A stretch of DNA of 64,000 bases from Hydrogenophaga sp. SL48 (GCF_021729865.1 NZ_CP063400.1:1-64000), one strand, 5' to 3'; positions 53,089-63,486 are shown, counted from the stretch's first letter. The notes: generated by a model from the sequence alone, not told the origin. Made by a program: numbers and translations.

Positions 53089-55845
53089 ATGGAACGAAGA
53101 GACCATAAGGACCAGCCCCTCATAGATGACATTCGTCTGCTGGGGCGCATTCTGGGTGACGTAATCCGAGAGCAGGAAGGCGAGGCAGCCTTTGAACTGA
53201 TTGAGCGAATCCGTCAGCTCGCCGTGGCCTTCCGTCATCGCGCCGAGGCCAAGGCCGACCAGGCACTCAAAAAGTTGATCGAGGGCCTGAGCGGTGATCA
53301 GGCGGTCAGCGTGATACGCGCTTTCACGTATTTCAGTCACTTGGCCAACTTGGCGGAGGACTGTCATCACATCCGCCGCCGTGCCATTCACGAACGCGCT
53401 GGCCGGCAACAGGAAGGCAGCCTACCCCTGACGCTGCAGCGCCTGCGTGCGGCGGGCATTCACCCGGCCGACGTGGCACTTGCACTGGCCGACAGCCACG
53501 TCTCGCCGGTGCTGACAGCCCACCCCACTGAAGTGCAACGCAAGAGCATTCTGGATGCTGAGCGCGCCATTGCCTCGCTGTTGGTGGAACGCGACGCCCT
53601 GCTACCCGCCGAGCGTCCACACAACGAAGTCCAGATCCGTGCCCGCGTGACCCAACTGTGGCAGACAAGGCTGCTGCGTTTCACCAAGCTCACCGTAGCC
53701 GATGAAATCGAGAATGCGCTGAGTTACTACAAAAGCACCTTTCTGTGCCAGGTCCCGCGCCTTTACCACGAACTGGAGCAGGGCTTGGGCTTGAACTCGC
53801 CGGTGCCGCCCTTCCTGCGCATGGGACAGTGGATAGGCGGTGACCGCGACGGCAACCCCAACGTCAATGCCCAGACGCTGCGGTTGGCGTTGTCGCAACA
53901 GGCAGAGGTGGCGCTGCGCCATCACCTGACTGAGGTGCATCTGCTGGGCACTGAGCTGTCCATGTCGGCCATGCTGACCAGCGTGACGCCCGAAATGCAG
54001 GCATTGGCCGAACGTTCGCCGGATACCAACGCTCATCGCCGAGACGAACCCTACCGCCGCGCATTGACTGGCGTTTACGCGCGCCTCGTCGCCAATCTTC
54101 GAGAGTTGAGCTACGGAGAGGCCGCACACCATGCTGTAGCCCAGCAGAGTGCCTACGACAGCTCAGACGACTTTCTGGCCGACTTGCGCGTTATCGAGGA
54201 CTCCTTGATCGCCTGCCATGGTGAGGCGTTGACCCATCAGCGCCTGCGCCCGTTGATACGCGCGGTACAGGTGTTCGGTTTTCACCTCGCCACCGTCGAT
54301 CTTCGCCAGAGCTCGGACCAACATGAGGCAGTGGTCGCCGAACTGTTGAGCAGTGCCCGCCTGTGTCCCGACTACACAGGGCTACAAGAGGCCGAGCGCT
54401 GCGATCTGCTGTTGCGATTGCTAGACGATGCACGGCCACTGCGTGTGCCCGGTGTCTCCTACAGTGATCTGGCAACGAGAGAGATCGCCATCTTTGAAGC
54501 CGCCCGCGCGTTGCGCGAGTGCTATGGAGCCCAAGCGATACGCCACTACATCATCAGCCACACCGAGACGGTGAGTGACCTGCTGGAGGTTCTGCTGCTT
54601 CAGAAGGAAGTTGGGCTTCTGCGGGGCCTGCTGAGCGAGAACGCGGTGGCCGACTTGATCGTCGTTCCGCTGTTCGAGACCATCGAGGACTTGGCTCAGT
54701 CCGACACGATCCTGCGCACCTTTTATGGCCTGCCCGGGATGCGATCCATGATCGCGCGCGGTGACTCACACCAGTATCACGAGCAGGATGTGATGCTGGG
54801 CTACTCGGACAGCAACAAGGACGGCGGCATCTTCACCAGTAGCTGGTCGCTCTACAGGGCTGAGATCGCGCTGGTGGCTTTGTTTGATGAGTTGGCGACA
54901 GCCGGAAAACCCATCCGCCTGCGCATGTTCCATGGGCGCGGTGGGACGGTGGGGCGAGGCGGTGGTCCTAGCTACCAAGCCATCCTGGCCCAGCCACCGG
55001 GCACAGTGCGCGGCCAGATCCGCTTGACCGAACAGGGTGAGGTGATCGCGAGCAAGTACGCCAACCCCGACATTGGCCGACGCAATCTGGAAACCCTTGT
55101 GACCGCCATGCTGGAGGCTACCCTGCTGCAACCCACCCAGATTGCGCGGCAAAGCTTCCTGGACACGGGGGCTGAATTGTCGCGCTTGAGTATGGGGGCC
55201 TACCGAGCGCTGGTGTATGAAACGCCCGGCTTCGCCGACTACTTTCTAAGCGCCACTCCGCTGCGCGAGATCGCCGAATTGCAAATTGGCTCCCGTCCGG
55301 CCTCGCGCAAGCCCAGCCAGCGCATCGAGGATCTGCGGGCCATCCCTTGGGGCTTTAGCTGGGGCCAGTGCCGTGTCACGCTGCCCGGCTGGTATGGCTT
55401 TGGATCGGCTGTGGAGACATATCTCGCGCAAAATCCCAAGGGCCTGTCTCAGCTCAGGCGCATGTACCTTCACTGGCCCTTCTTTCGCACGCTGCTGTCC
55501 AACATGGACATGGTGCTGGCCAAGAGTGACATGGCCCTGGCTTCGCGCTACGCCGAGTTGGTGCCTGACGTTCGCCTGCGCAAGAAGGTCTTCACCGCCA
55601 TAGAGGCCGAGTGGCGCCGCACCTCACAGGCTCTGTCCCAGATCACCGGAGAGGGGTCGCGCCTGGCCAACAACGCAGCGCTGCAGCGCTCCATGCGCCA
55701 CCGATTCCCATACATCGACCCGTTGCACCACCTTCAAGTCGAACTGATCCGCCGCTACAGAGAGGGGGCTGGCTGCGAGCAGGTCAAACTCGGTATACAC
55801 CTATCAATCAACGGGATTGCAGCTGGGTTGAGAAATACGGGGTAG
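53089..55845 (+). CDS. ppc: Phosphoenolpyruvate carboxylase
   Basis: A 918-residue enzyme, full length for bacterial PEPC. Carboxylates PEP to oxaloacetate to refill the TCA cycle. Catalytic signatures: [13 protein letters not shown] (active-site histidine), [21 protein letters not shown], the glycine-rich [18 protein letters not shown], and the conserved C-terminal NTG carboxylate. Single housekeeping gene amid accessory clusters, useful as an anchor of chromosomal origin. No frameshift seen. Confidence 0.96.
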   Translation: MERRDHKDQPLIDDIRLLGRILGDVIREQEGEAAFELIERIRQLAVAFRHRAEAKADQALKKLIEGLSGDQAVSVIRAFTYFSHLANLAEDCHHIRRRAIHERAGRQQEGSLPLTLQRLRAAGIHPADVALALADSHVSPVLTAHPTEVQRKSILDAERAIASLLVERDALLPAERPHNEVQIRARVTQLWQTRLLRFTKLTVADEIENALSYYKSTFLCQVPRLYHELEQGLGLNSPVPPFLRMGQWIGGDRDGNPNVNAQTLRLALSQQAEVALRHHLTEVHLLGTELSMSAMLTSVTPEMQALAERSPDTNAHRRDEPYRRALTGVYARLVANLRELSYGEAAHHAVAQQSAYDSSDDFLADLRVIEDSLIACHGEALTHQRLRPLIRAVQVFGFHLATVDLRQSSDQHEAVVAELLSSARLCPDYTGLQEAERCDLLLRLLDDARPLRVPGVSYSDLATREIAIFEAARALRECYGAQAIRHYIISHTETVSDLLEVLLLQKEVGLLRGLLSENAVADLIVVPLFETIEDLAQSDTILRTFYGLPGMRSMIARGDSHQYHEQDVMLGYSDSNKDGGIFTSSWSLYRAEIALVALFDELATAGKPIRLRMFHGRGGTVGRGGGPSYQAILAQPPGTVRGQIRLTEQGEVIASKYANPDIGRRNLETLVTAMLEATLLQPTQIARQSFLDTGAELSRLSMGAYRALVYETPGFADYFLSATPLREIAELQIGSRPASRKPSQRIEDLRAIPWGFSWGQCRVTLPGWYGFGSAVETYLAQNPKGLSQLRRMYLHWPFFRTLLSNMDMVLAKSDMALASRYAELVPDVRLRKKVFTAIEAEWRRTSQALSQITGEGSRLANNAALQRSMRHRFPYIDPLHHLQVELIRRYREGAGCEQVKLGIHLSINGIAAGLRNTG

Positions 55846-56048
55846 CCACACGGATGCTTGTTGCGTGTGCAGACGTTGCTCAAAACACGCCTTATATACT
55901 CAGACTCTTTGAACGATGGAGTCGTTGATCAGTTGCATTGAAAAGAGGGTGACTTGAAATTGAGGCTTTGTTCGAAGACGGGCTAAGACCTTCTCCACAT
56001 GCAAGCACCCGACACAGTCCTCAACGATGAAAACGTGTTGCTGCTGCG

Positions 56049-57221
56049 TCAGTGTATGAAACGGCCATCTGCCCCCAGCATGGAGAGCTTGCCGTAGTTG
56101 AGCGCGCCCTGTCCCTGGCGTTTGAATGTGATCGAAACACCACCCAGGTCGTACCCATCCATGGACAGCAATGCCCTTTGAACGGCATCCGGTGATGGCG
56201 GAGTGGACTTGCGCAATGCCTCCACGAGAATCTTGGCAGCGATGTAACCCTCGAAGCTCGAATAGGTGATCGAGTTGGTGGCACCTATCGCCGACATGGA
56301 CGCACGAAACTCGGCTGCCAGTGGGATGGAAAGTTGGGGAGACGGCACAACTTGCATGATCACCACGCCTCTGGCCGCTGCTCCGAGGTCCTGGTGGAGT
56401 TGGCTTCCGTTCAAAAATGATGTGCTGTAGAACTGGGCGGTCTGGCCGGTCGATCGATAGGAAGCGATGAAATTGCGGGCTACCAGATTGGACACTGACA
56501 TAAAGATTCCCTGGGGTTTGAGCGCAGCGACCTGTTTCGCCACCAGGTCGGCGTCCATACCGTCCTGCGACAGCACAAACTCTCCCAGCAAGTTGCTGCC
56601 GTGTTCCTGAAGCGACAGCCTCGCCGCCTCGATCGGAACCTTGGCTCCCGTGTTGTCGATTCTCACAGCCACGATACGCGTCTGACCGATCAGCGCCATG
56701 TGGTTGACGATGCGCGTTGCCTCGTCTGCAAAGCTGATGCGAACGGGAAATATCCCCGTGGATGCAGCGTAGACCTGCTGTGCTCCTGTGTAAGGCCCGA
56801 CCACCGGAACCTTGAGCACGGCGGCGGCCTTCATCGTACCGACAGACGGGAGCGTGCCAATCGGCATCAAAATCGCAACGGCGCCTTCCTTCGCGAGTTG
56901 TCGAACGTTCGATTCGGCCTTGTCCGCGACGTTCGCGTCGTCGAATTGCCTGAGGACGACTGGGCGCCCGCCGATACCGCCAGCGTGATTCACCTGGGTC
57001 AACATTGCGCGGATCCCGAGCAGCGGCTCGGTCGAGAAGTTGGCGACCGGCCCGCTGCCGATGTATGTCTGGCCAACAACAATCGGTTCGACGCACCAAG
57101 CGGCGCCATGGCAGGCAAAGCCGATGACAGTCGCCACCGCCCTTGCGGCGGCGCGCGCTACCAAACGATGGAAAAGCTTGCCCGGGCGCTGCAGAGTCAA
57201 ACGTGATTTCAAGGCATTCAT
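56049..57221 (-). CDS. Liv-type periplasmic substrate-binding protein (cluster 2)
   Basis: A 390-residue type-1 binding protein with an N-terminal signal (AVATVIGFACHGAAWC region), then EPIVVGQTYIGSGPVANFS and GIRAMLTQVNHAGGIGGRPVVL. Start at 57221 (GGAAAG upstream) rather than 57293. Lies 68 bp after the FAH gene on the same strand, opposite to the livH-livMG-livF operon it most likely serves. Confidence 0.87.
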   Translation of the reverse strand: MNALKSRLTLQRPGKLFHRLVARAAARAVATVIGFACHGAAWCVEPIVVGQTYIGSGPVANFSTEPLLGIRAMLTQVNHAGGIGGRPVVLRQFDDANVADKAESNVRQLAKEGAVAILMPIGTLPSVGTMKAAAVLKVPVVGPYTGAQQVYAASTGIFPVRISFADEATRIVNHMALIGQTRIVAVRIDNTGAKVPIEAARLSLQEHGSNLLGEFVLSQDGMDADLVAKQVAALKPQGIFMSVSNLVARNFIASYRSTGQTAQFYSTSFLNGSQLHQDLGAAARGVVIMQVVPSPQLSIPLAAEFRASMSAIGATNSITYSSFEGYIAAKILVEALRKSTPPSPDAVQRALLSMDGYDLGGVSITFKRQGQGALNYGKLSMLGADGRFIH

Positions 57222-57289
57222 GTTGAGTTCTTTCCAAGCGCCTTCTGGCGTCTCGGCTGTTCGAGTTGGCTGGCTCAGCTCACCGCGTC

Positions 57290-58072
57290 TCATCCGCAGT
57301 CAGCGACGACCACGTTGCGGAGCACGCCGATTTCGGGGATTTCAACCTCGATCGAATCGCCGACGGAAATGGGTCCAACGCCAGCTGGCGTACCGGTCAT
57401 GATCACGTCGCCTGGGAGCAAGGTCATGTACTTGCTGAGGTAAGCAACGAGATAGGGCACTGGGAATACCAGATCCCTGCTGTTGCCGTCCTGCCGTACT
57501 TCACCATTCACACGCGTGATGACCTGTTGACTTGCGTGGTCGAGCCCGGTGACGATCCACGGCCCGAGTGGGGCGAATGTGTCAGAGCCCTTTCCCGCAA
57601 GCAGACACCCGAATGCGCTCTCGCGGCGCTGGAGCACGCGATCACTGATGTCATTGCCGCAGGTGTAGCCAAACACAAAGTCGAGGGCATTGGACTCACT
57701 CACGTGGCGGGCTCGCTTGCCGATCACAACCACGAGTTCTCCCTCGAAGTGAATGTTCTCACCGTCGGGAGGATAGAGGATGGAGTCCTCAGGACCAATG
57801 GCTGCCGTGCTTGGCTTCATGAACAGCACGGGTAGGTCCGGTACTGGTTTGTTGGTCTCAGCTGAGTGCGCCTTGTAGTTGTAGGCGACACCAAAGATTC
57901 GGGGCTGATGGACAGGTTCCAACAGACGAACATCGCTGAGTCTGTCCTGCTCACCGCTGAACACAACGCCATCGAATGGCGCACCGATCAAGCGCTCCAG
58001 TACATCTCCTTTCAGCACACCGTAGTACGGCAACCCTTTGAGCTCATAGCGAGCCACACGCATTTGCGACAT
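57290..58072 (-). CDS. Fumarylacetoacetate hydrolase family protein
   Basis: A 260-residue FAH-fold enzyme. Metal ligands in NIHFEGELVVVIGKRAR and FGYTCGNDISDRVLQ; C-terminal LLPGDVIMTGTPAGVGPISVGD is the conserved substrate loop. Family members cut C-C bonds of 2,4-dioxo acids, hydrate 2-oxopent-4-enoate or decarboxylate. Start has GGAGG at the right distance. First gene of a minus-strand operon diverging from the liv genes, so it probably acts on the imported compound. Confidence 0.87.
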   Translation of the reverse strand: MSQMRVARYELKGLPYYGVLKGDVLERLIGAPFDGVVFSGEQDRLSDVRLLEPVHQPRIFGVAYNYKAHSAETNKPVPDLPVLFMKPSTAAIGPEDSILYPPDGENIHFEGELVVVIGKRARHVSESNALDFVFGYTCGNDISDRVLQRRESAFGCLLAGKGSDTFAPLGPWIVTGLDHASQQVITRVNGEVRQDGNSRDLVFPVPYLVAYLSKYMTLLPGDVIMTGTPAGVGPISVGDSIEVEIPEIGVLRNVVVADCG

Positions 58073-58092
58073 ATATACCTCCAGCCAAAGAG

Positions 58093-58198
58093 TGCGAACG
58101 TTAGCAAGAAAGCTCAGAAATCTGTGTTCGGGTAAACCATGATCTTCGAAACGTTGACATGCGTAGCGTGGACTGATTAAACTGCGCGAACGTTAGCA
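58093..58198. promoter_or_regulatory. Divergent promoter with two LacI-like palindromes
   Basis: GCGAACGTTAGCA occurs twice, at 58094-58106 and 58186-58198, 92 bp apart. With one more base the first is TGCGAACGTTAGCA, a near-perfect palindrome with a central CG as in LacI/GalR-family operators. The sites flank the promoters of the FAH and liv units. No LacI gene in the window. Confidence 0.55.
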
Positions 58199-58216
58199 CA
58201 AACAGGAGATGACATC

Positions 58217-58282
58217 ATGCACAAAAAGTTCGTTCCCGTTCAATGGCACATGCGCAGAGGCGCTTCAGGAGCCGGGTCGTGA
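58217..58282 (+). CDS. 21-residue leader ORF coupled to livH
   Basis: ATG at 58217 with CAGGAG upstream; encodes MHKKFVPVQWHMRRGASGAG and a final serine. Its TGA overlaps the GTG of livH (GTGA, 58279-58282). A short coupled ORF in a leader suggests translational control of the transporter. May be a regulatory peptide or a mere re-initiation device. Confidence 0.45.
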   Translation: MHKKFVPVQWHMRRGASGAGS

Positions 58283-59127
58283 GTATTTCGCTGCTGCTGC
58301 AGTCCGCCATAGGTGGGCTTCTATTGGGTGGGATCTACGGACTGCTCGCTCTCGGTCTGAGCTTGAGCTGGGGGTTGCTGAGACTGGTGAACCTGAGTCA
58401 CTTTGCACTTGCCTTTCTCGGTGCATATCTCACCTACCAACTCAACACTCAGTTCGGGTGGGCTGCCTGGGCCTCGTTGCTTGTCGTTGCGCCAGCCTTC
58501 TTCCTGCTCGGAGTCGCGCTGCACGCGCTCTTTGTCCGATTTAAGGTCACCGAATTCGCCTCGATGCTCGTCACTTTTGGTATGACGGTGCTGATCGAGT
58601 CGATGATTCAGTGGATCTGGTCCGCCGATTTCCGCAAGCTTGAAACGCCCCTTCAGCAGGAGTCGATTCGCCTCGGACCGCTGTTCATACCCGTTCTGGA
58701 GCTGACTGCATTTGTCTGTGCCTTGCTCCTTGCGGTAGCGGCCTGGCTCTGTCTGCACCGCACATTGCTGGGGCGTGCTTTGCGCGCTGCCGCACACGAT
58801 GGACCGATGGCTGCAGCGTTTGGCATCAACGCAGCTCAGCTTTCATATGGTCTCGCGGGTCTATGTTCTGCCTCGGCAGGTGTCGCCGGCGTATTTATCG
58901 CGCTGACGTCGACTCTCGCCCCGTCGCAGATAGAGGCATGGATCGGCGTTGTATTTGCTGTCGTGATCATCGGTGGCCTCGCCAATCCGCTGGGGGCGTT
59001 GCTGGCTGGAATGCTCATTGGTGTCTCGGAGGCCGTCACGATGGCTGTCGTGAACCCAGCTTGGGCACCGCTCGTCGCATTCTCGATTCTGATTGCTCTA
59101 CTCGTCTGGAAGCCCAAATGGCTGTGA
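58279..59127 (+). CDS. livH: Liv-type ABC transporter permease (LivH, cluster 2)
   Basis: A 282-residue inner-membrane permease: LLLQSAIGGLLLGGIYGLLALGLSL and LVNLSHFALAFLGAYL hallmarks, VVIIGGLANPLGALLAGMLIG near the end. The GTG start at 58279 with AGGAG upstream is preferred; an in-frame ATG at 58243 is possible. Overlaps the next gene by 10 bp. Confidence 0.88.
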   Translation: MSISLLLQSAIGGLLLGGIYGLLALGLSLSWGLLRLVNLSHFALAFLGAYLTYQLNTQFGWAAWASLLVVAPAFFLLGVALHALFVRFKVTEFASMLVTFGMTVLIESMIQWIWSADFRKLETPLQQESIRLGPLFIPVLELTAFVCALLLAVAAWLCLHRTLLGRALRAAAHDGPMAAAFGINAAQLSYGLAGLCSASAGVAGVFIALTSTLAPSQIEAWIGVVFAVVIIGGLANPLGALLAGMLIGVSEAVTMAVVNPAWAPLVAFSILIALLVWKPKWL

Positions 59128-60881
59128 TCAAACTTCCTGCAAAGCTGGCACTGGGTGCTGGCGCCGTGTCGCTTCTGGCGCTTCCATACATCGGCGCGCC
59201 GGATTTCTACCTCTCATACCTGTACATCATCTTCTTCTGGATATCACTCGCGACCAGCTGGGGCATCTTGAGTGGATACGCTGGATATTGGAGCTTTGGG
59301 CATGCGGCGTTTTTCGGTGCAGGTGTCTATGCGTCCTCCGTGCTCGCGACAAAGGTCGGCCTTCCGTTTTTGCTGACCATCCCATTGGCGGCAGCGACTG
59401 CAGCTCTGCTGGCGACTGCGATCGGTGTCGTGGTTTTTCGCATCAACACGTTGCGTGGCGAGTTCTTTGCGTTGCTGACGCTGTCCGTCACCTATGTGCT
59501 TGCGGCCATCGTCTCCAACACCGCGATAGATGGAGGTGCGGGCGTGAACCTCAGTACCGTAGCTCTGCCCACCTTTGGAACGAGTGTTCCGGGCGCAATC
59601 TACCTTCTTGGATTGACTGTCGCTGCGGCCGCCTTGCTGATTTCGCGCGCAGTGCTGCACTCATCCTTCGGTGCGGGGCTCTTGGCTATCCACGATGACG
59701 AGGATGTTGCTGAGGTCAAGGGCGTACCAACGTTTCGATACAAGCTGGCGGCCTTCGCCATCTCTGCCGGCATCGCTGGTGCAGCAGGAGCCATCCAGGC
59801 CGCTTACGTTGGCTACGTAACGGTGGGGGAAACCTTCTCGATCACGGTGCCCCTCTATGTTGTCTTGATGAGCATTCTCGGCGGTGCACGGCATTGGGCT
59901 GGTCCTGCAGTAGGTGCAACGCTGATCACCGTGGCCTTGAGCCTCTTCGTCGGGGGCAGCTACGCGGAGTTGGGGCGCGCGGGTGTCGCGTTGGCCTTGA
60001 TCGTTGTGATCTTGGTGCTGCCGCAGGGCATCACGCCCCGGCTGCTGGCGTTGCTGCGCAGGGGAGTTCCGAAGCAGAGCACTGTTCAACCAGCTGGGAT
60101 TTCGTTGGTGGCATCTCGCAACGCAGCTTCGTTGCGCAGAAGTGAACAGAGGCCCTTGCTGACGTGTCATGAGGTTGTGAAGCGCTTTGGCGGGTTGCAG
60201 GCATTGGCCGGTGTCAGTCTGGATGTGTACGAGGGCGAGATCCTCGCCCTGGTTGGCCCCAACGGATCGGGCAAGTCAACCCTGATCAACATGATCAGTG
60301 GCCACTTTCCGCTCTCCAGCGGAAGCATCATGCTAGATGGCCAGGCAATCTCCTCGCTTGATCCGCACCAGGTCGCCAGGCGAGGCGTGGCACGAACCTA
60401 TCAGATTCCGCGCCTGTTCGAGAACATGACGGTGTTGGAGAACGTGCGGCTGTGTGCTGCCTTCGGAAGGACGAAGGGCGGGCCAGAGCAGGATCTCGAT
60501 GAGTCGGCGCGTCACTGGTTGACGTATGCGGGGCTGGGGGACAAAGCACAGGAGTTGCCGGCGGCGTTGAATCTGCATGAGCGAAAGTTCGTTGAGTTTG
60601 CTCGGGCTTTGGCAGCGCGACCCAAACTGCTTTTGCTCGACGAAGTTCTGTGCGGTCTGACCCCCTCGGAAGTGGACCAAGCTATTGATCTGATTCGACG
60701 GATCCGTGCGGGCGGTACGACGATCGTCTTTGTCGAGCATGTGATGCGTGCCGTCGTCGCGTTGGCTGATCGCGTTGCGGTTCTCGACCAGGGCAAATTG
60801 TTGGCGCTCGGGGCACCACACGAAACGATGTGCAATCCCGCTGTTGTTGATGTCTATCTGGGAGTTGCACATGCTGCTTGA
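59118..60881 (+). CDS. Fused LivM permease-LivG ATPase
   Basis: A 587-residue fusion. Residues 1-320 are a LivM permease (LSGYAGYWSFGHAAFFGAGVYAS; AIHDDEDVAEVKGVPTFRYKLAAF). After a linker of about 30 residues, an ABC ATPase begins at LLTCHEVVKRFGGLQALAGVSL with Walker A GPNGSGKST, a degenerate signature LNLHERKFVEFARAL, Walker B LLLLDEVLCG and H-loop VFVEHVM. Such fusions are known in this transporter class. Walker B is followed by VLCG rather than the usual PxxG. Confidence 0.9.
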   Translation: MAVIKLPAKLALGAGAVSLLALPYIGAPDFYLSYLYIIFFWISLATSWGILSGYAGYWSFGHAAFFGAGVYASSVLATKVGLPFLLTIPLAAATAALLATAIGVVVFRINTLRGEFFALLTLSVTYVLAAIVSNTAIDGGAGVNLSTVALPTFGTSVPGAIYLLGLTVAAAALLISRAVLHSSFGAGLLAIHDDEDVAEVKGVPTFRYKLAAFAISAGIAGAAGAIQAAYVGYVTVGETFSITVPLYVVLMSILGGARHWAGPAVGATLITVALSLFVGGSYAELGRAGVALALIVVILVLPQGITPRLLALLRRGVPKQSTVQPAGISLVASRNAASLRRSEQRPLLTCHEVVKRFGGLQALAGVSLDVYEGEILALVGPNGSGKSTLINMISGHFPLSSGSIMLDGQAISSLDPHQVARRGVARTYQIPRLFENMTVLENVRLCAAFGRTKGGPEQDLDESARHWLTYAGLGDKAQELPAALNLHERKFVEFARALAARPKLLLLDEVLCGLTPSEVDQAIDLIRRIRAGGTTIVFVEHVMRAVVALADRVAVLDQGKLLALGAPHETMCNPAVVDVYLGVAHAA

Positions 60882-61578
60882 TGTCCGAAACCTGCATGTG
60901 TCGTACGGCGACGCTCCCGCCCTGTGGGATGTTTCGCTCCAGATCGATGCTGGACAGATCGTCTCAGTTGTTGGGCCCAATGGAGCAGGCAAGAGTACGC
61001 TGATCAACGCCGTTGCCGGCATCCTGCGTCCGAGTGAAGGACAGATCCTGGTGAAGGGGGTGGACGTCGCAATGCTCGCCGGCCACCGCGTGTGTGAGCA
61101 CGGAGTGGCCATCGTCCCAGAAGGCCGTCGTCTCTTCACCCAGATGTCGGTGCAAGACAACCTCGAGCTCGGTGCCTACAGGCGCGAGGCCCGTGTTGCA
61201 ACGCGCGAAACGATGGACGAGGTGTTCAAGTTGTTGCCTGTGTTGAGGGAGCGGCGCACGCAAATTTCGGGTTCGATGTCAGGTGGCCAGCAGCAGATGG
61301 TGGCGATCGGACGCGCCCTGATGGCACGGCCGAAGCTGCTGCTGATGGATGAACCCTCGCTGGGCCTATCCCCGCTGATCGTTTCGGAGATGTTCAAGAT
61401 CATTCGACGTATCAACGAAAGTGGTGTCGCTGTGATGCTGGTTGAGCAGAACATTCATCAAGCGCTGGAGGTTGCGCACCATGCGTATGTCATCGAGCAC
61501 GGGCGGATAGTGACCTCCGGCAGTCCGCAAGCACTGTTGAACAACCCGAAGATCCAGGAGGCTTACCTTGGCGTCTGA
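60871..61578 (+). CDS. livF: Liv-type ABC transporter ATP-binding protein (LivF, cluster 2)
   Basis: A 235-residue ATPase: Walker A GPNGAGKST, VPEGRRLFTQMSVQDNLELGAY (LivF hallmark), signature SMSGGQQQMVAIGRAL, Walker B LLLMDEPSLG, H-loop MLVEQN. Overlaps the fusion gene by 11 bp and the following cupin gene by 11 bp. Confidence 0.92.
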   Translation: MLLDVRNLHVSYGDAPALWDVSLQIDAGQIVSVVGPNGAGKSTLINAVAGILRPSEGQILVKGVDVAMLAGHRVCEHGVAIVPEGRRLFTQMSVQDNLELGAYRREARVATRETMDEVFKLLPVLRERRTQISGSMSGGQQQMVAIGRALMARPKLLLMDEPSLGLSPLIVSEMFKIIRRINESGVAVMLVEQNIHQALEVAHHAYVIEHGRIVTSGSPQALLNNPKIQEAYLGV

Positions 61579-62134
61579 CACGTTTCATGGCGTACCTGTC
61601 GCGCTGCAGCGCGTCGTTACCGGACACGATACCGATGGCGAAAGCTGTTTTGTACAGCAGTCGGCGCCACCTCGGACCGATGCATACACCAGCATACCGG
61701 GTATGGTCTCGCGCTTGGTCTGGGCCACGGGTTCTCAATCATGTCTGCCCCACGATGATGAGGACCCCACGCTGCAGGTTTCGAACTTTGTACCCAACCC
61801 GGGCGAAACGAGATTCCTCATTGTCACGTTCCCTCCCGACAGCGTTTTCGCATCACCCGATTTCAATGAACAGGCCGCAATTCAGGAGAACCTGGCGCTC
61901 AGCCCGGGGCTGGCTGAGCGGTTCGAGCCCGATGGGATGCATGCCACGCCCACCATCGACTACTGCATTGTTCTTGATGGCGAAATCTGGCTTGAACTCG
62001 ATGGTGGCAGAGCGTCGCATTTGAGGCAGCACGATGTGGCGATCCAAAACGGCACCCGACACGCATGGCGCAACAAGAGCAATCGGTCGGCGACGCTGGC
62101 CTTCGTGCTGATCGGCGCTCAAAGTGCGCGCTGA
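61568..62134 (+). CDS. Cupin domain protein (cluster 2)
   Basis: A 188-residue protein with a C-terminal cupin: MHATPTIDYCIVLDGEIWLELDGG is motif 1-like, HDVAIQNGTRHAWRNKS is motif 2 with the histidine. The N-terminal half is beta-rich and resembles transcription-coupled or oxygenase cupins of aromatic-acid clusters. The TTG start overlaps livF, so translation is coupled. Metal ligands are only partly conserved. Confidence 0.75.
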   Translation: MASDTFHGVPVALQRVVTGHDTDGESCFVQQSAPPRTDAYTSIPGMVSRLVWATGSQSCLPHDDEDPTLQVSNFVPNPGETRFLIVTFPPDSVFASPDFNEQAAIQENLALSPGLAERFEPDGMHATPTIDYCIVLDGEIWLELDGGRASHLRQHDVAIQNGTRHAWRNKSNRSATLAFVLIGAQSAR

Positions 62135-62167
62135 CCAGAACGGCATACAGGAAGACTGCAAACAATT

Positions 62168-63472
62168 ATGAAGAACACAACCATTGATCAAGTCCGGGCT
62201 CGCCGGGTCTGGGATTCTCGTGGCCGACCGACGGTGGAAGCCGAGGTGTTGTTGCGCGACGGCACCAAGGGACGAGCGATTGCACCTGCTGGCGCATCCA
62301 CCGGAAGTGGCGAGGCGTTGGACCTTCGCGACGGAGGCACCCGATTCGGCGGTCTTGATGTTTCACGTGCCTGTGCGGCAGTGAACGAGCAGATCTCGCC
62401 TGCCTTGACGGGTTTCGACATCTCTGACCAAGAGTCGCTTGACGCAAGACTGGTCGCCTTGGACGGAACTGCAGACCGCAGTCGCATCGGAGGCAATGCA
62501 CTTGTGGCCACATCGATGGCGCTTGCTCATGCGGCCGCTGCCGCAGCGGGGCGCCCGCTCTGGCTCCATCTGGCTGGTGATCGTCAAGTCCGGCTACCGC
62601 TGCCGGAGATTCAGATATTCGGTGGCGGCGCGCACGCGGCCCGACGCGTTGATGTGCAGGACTTCATGGTGATGTGTCCGGCGGCAAGTTCTTTCACAGA
62701 AGCGCTTGAGTGGACTGCAGAGATCTATCTGGCGGCGGGGGCCCTGCTGAAGAAAGCAGGCACGTTGCAGGGGGTCGCAGATGAAGGTGGATATTGGCCT
62801 GCGTTTTCGACCAATGAACAGGCCCTTGATACGCTGATGCAGGCCATCGTCGACGCCGGATTTCACCCAGGTACAGAGGTTGGTATCTCGCTGGACATCG
62901 CGGCTTCGGAGTTCGGTAGCCATGGACGCTACGAACTTGCACTCGACGGTCGCTCACTCGACTCCGACGCCATGATTGAGATGCTGGGTGGCTGGTTGGC
63001 GAACTACCCGATCCTGTCCATCGAAGATCCATTGGCAGAGGACGATCCCGAAGGGTTCAAGCGCTTTTGCGCGGCTCATGGGTCGAGTTGCCAAATCATC
63101 GGGGACGACTTCCTTGTAACGAATGCCGACAGGGTTCGCGCGGCTGCAAAGGTGCAAGCTGTCAATGCCGTGCTCATCAAGCCCAATCAAGCAGGCACCC
63201 TCAGCGAGACGCATGCCGCGTTGGTGGCCGGTAAAGCGGCGGGCTTCGGCACCATAGTCTCGGCGCGTTCAGGTGAAACAGAGGATCTGACGATTGCCCA
63301 TCTTGCGGTCGGATGGAATGCCGGCCAATTGAAAGTGGGCTCGTTCTCGCGCTCAGAGCGCATGGCCAAGTGGAATGAGGTGTTGCGGATTGAGGAGTCC
63401 CTAGGGAAGCAAGCCAGCTTTTGGGGGTGGGACGCACTGCCTTTCCGCTCCGCACAGAGATCTATCGGATGA
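62168..63472 (+). CDS. Enolase paralogue with altered active site
   Basis: A 434-residue enolase-family protein, normal length. Retained: DSRGRPTVEAEV, APAGASTGSGEA, E of VADEGGYWPA, SIEDPLAEDD, GDDFLVTN, and the catalytic lysine in LIKPNQAGTLSET. Changed: the substrate-phosphate motif SHRSGETED is SARSGETED (His to Ala), VDIQEFM is VDVQDFM, and NGGEHA is GGGAHA. A housekeeping enolase would keep these. It sits in a transport-catabolic operon after the cupin, so it probably dehydrates a different hydroxy-acid. Confidence 0.85.
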   Translation: MKNTTIDQVRARRVWDSRGRPTVEAEVLLRDGTKGRAIAPAGASTGSGEALDLRDGGTRFGGLDVSRACAAVNEQISPALTGFDISDQESLDARLVALDGTADRSRIGGNALVATSMALAHAAAAAAGRPLWLHLAGDRQVRLPLPEIQIFGGGAHAARRVDVQDFMVMCPAASSFTEALEWTAEIYLAAGALLKKAGTLQGVADEGGYWPAFSTNEQALDTLMQAIVDAGFHPGTEVGISLDIAASEFGSHGRYELALDGRSLDSDAMIEMLGGWLANYPILSIEDPLAEDDPEGFKRFCAAHGSSCQIIGDDFLVTNADRVRAAAKVQAVNAVLIKPNQAGTLSETHAALVAGKAAGFGTIVSARSGETEDLTIAHLAVGWNAGQLKVGSFSRSERMAKWNEVLRIEESLGKQASFWGWDALPFRSAQRSIG

Positions 63473-63486
63473 CAAAGGAATTAACC

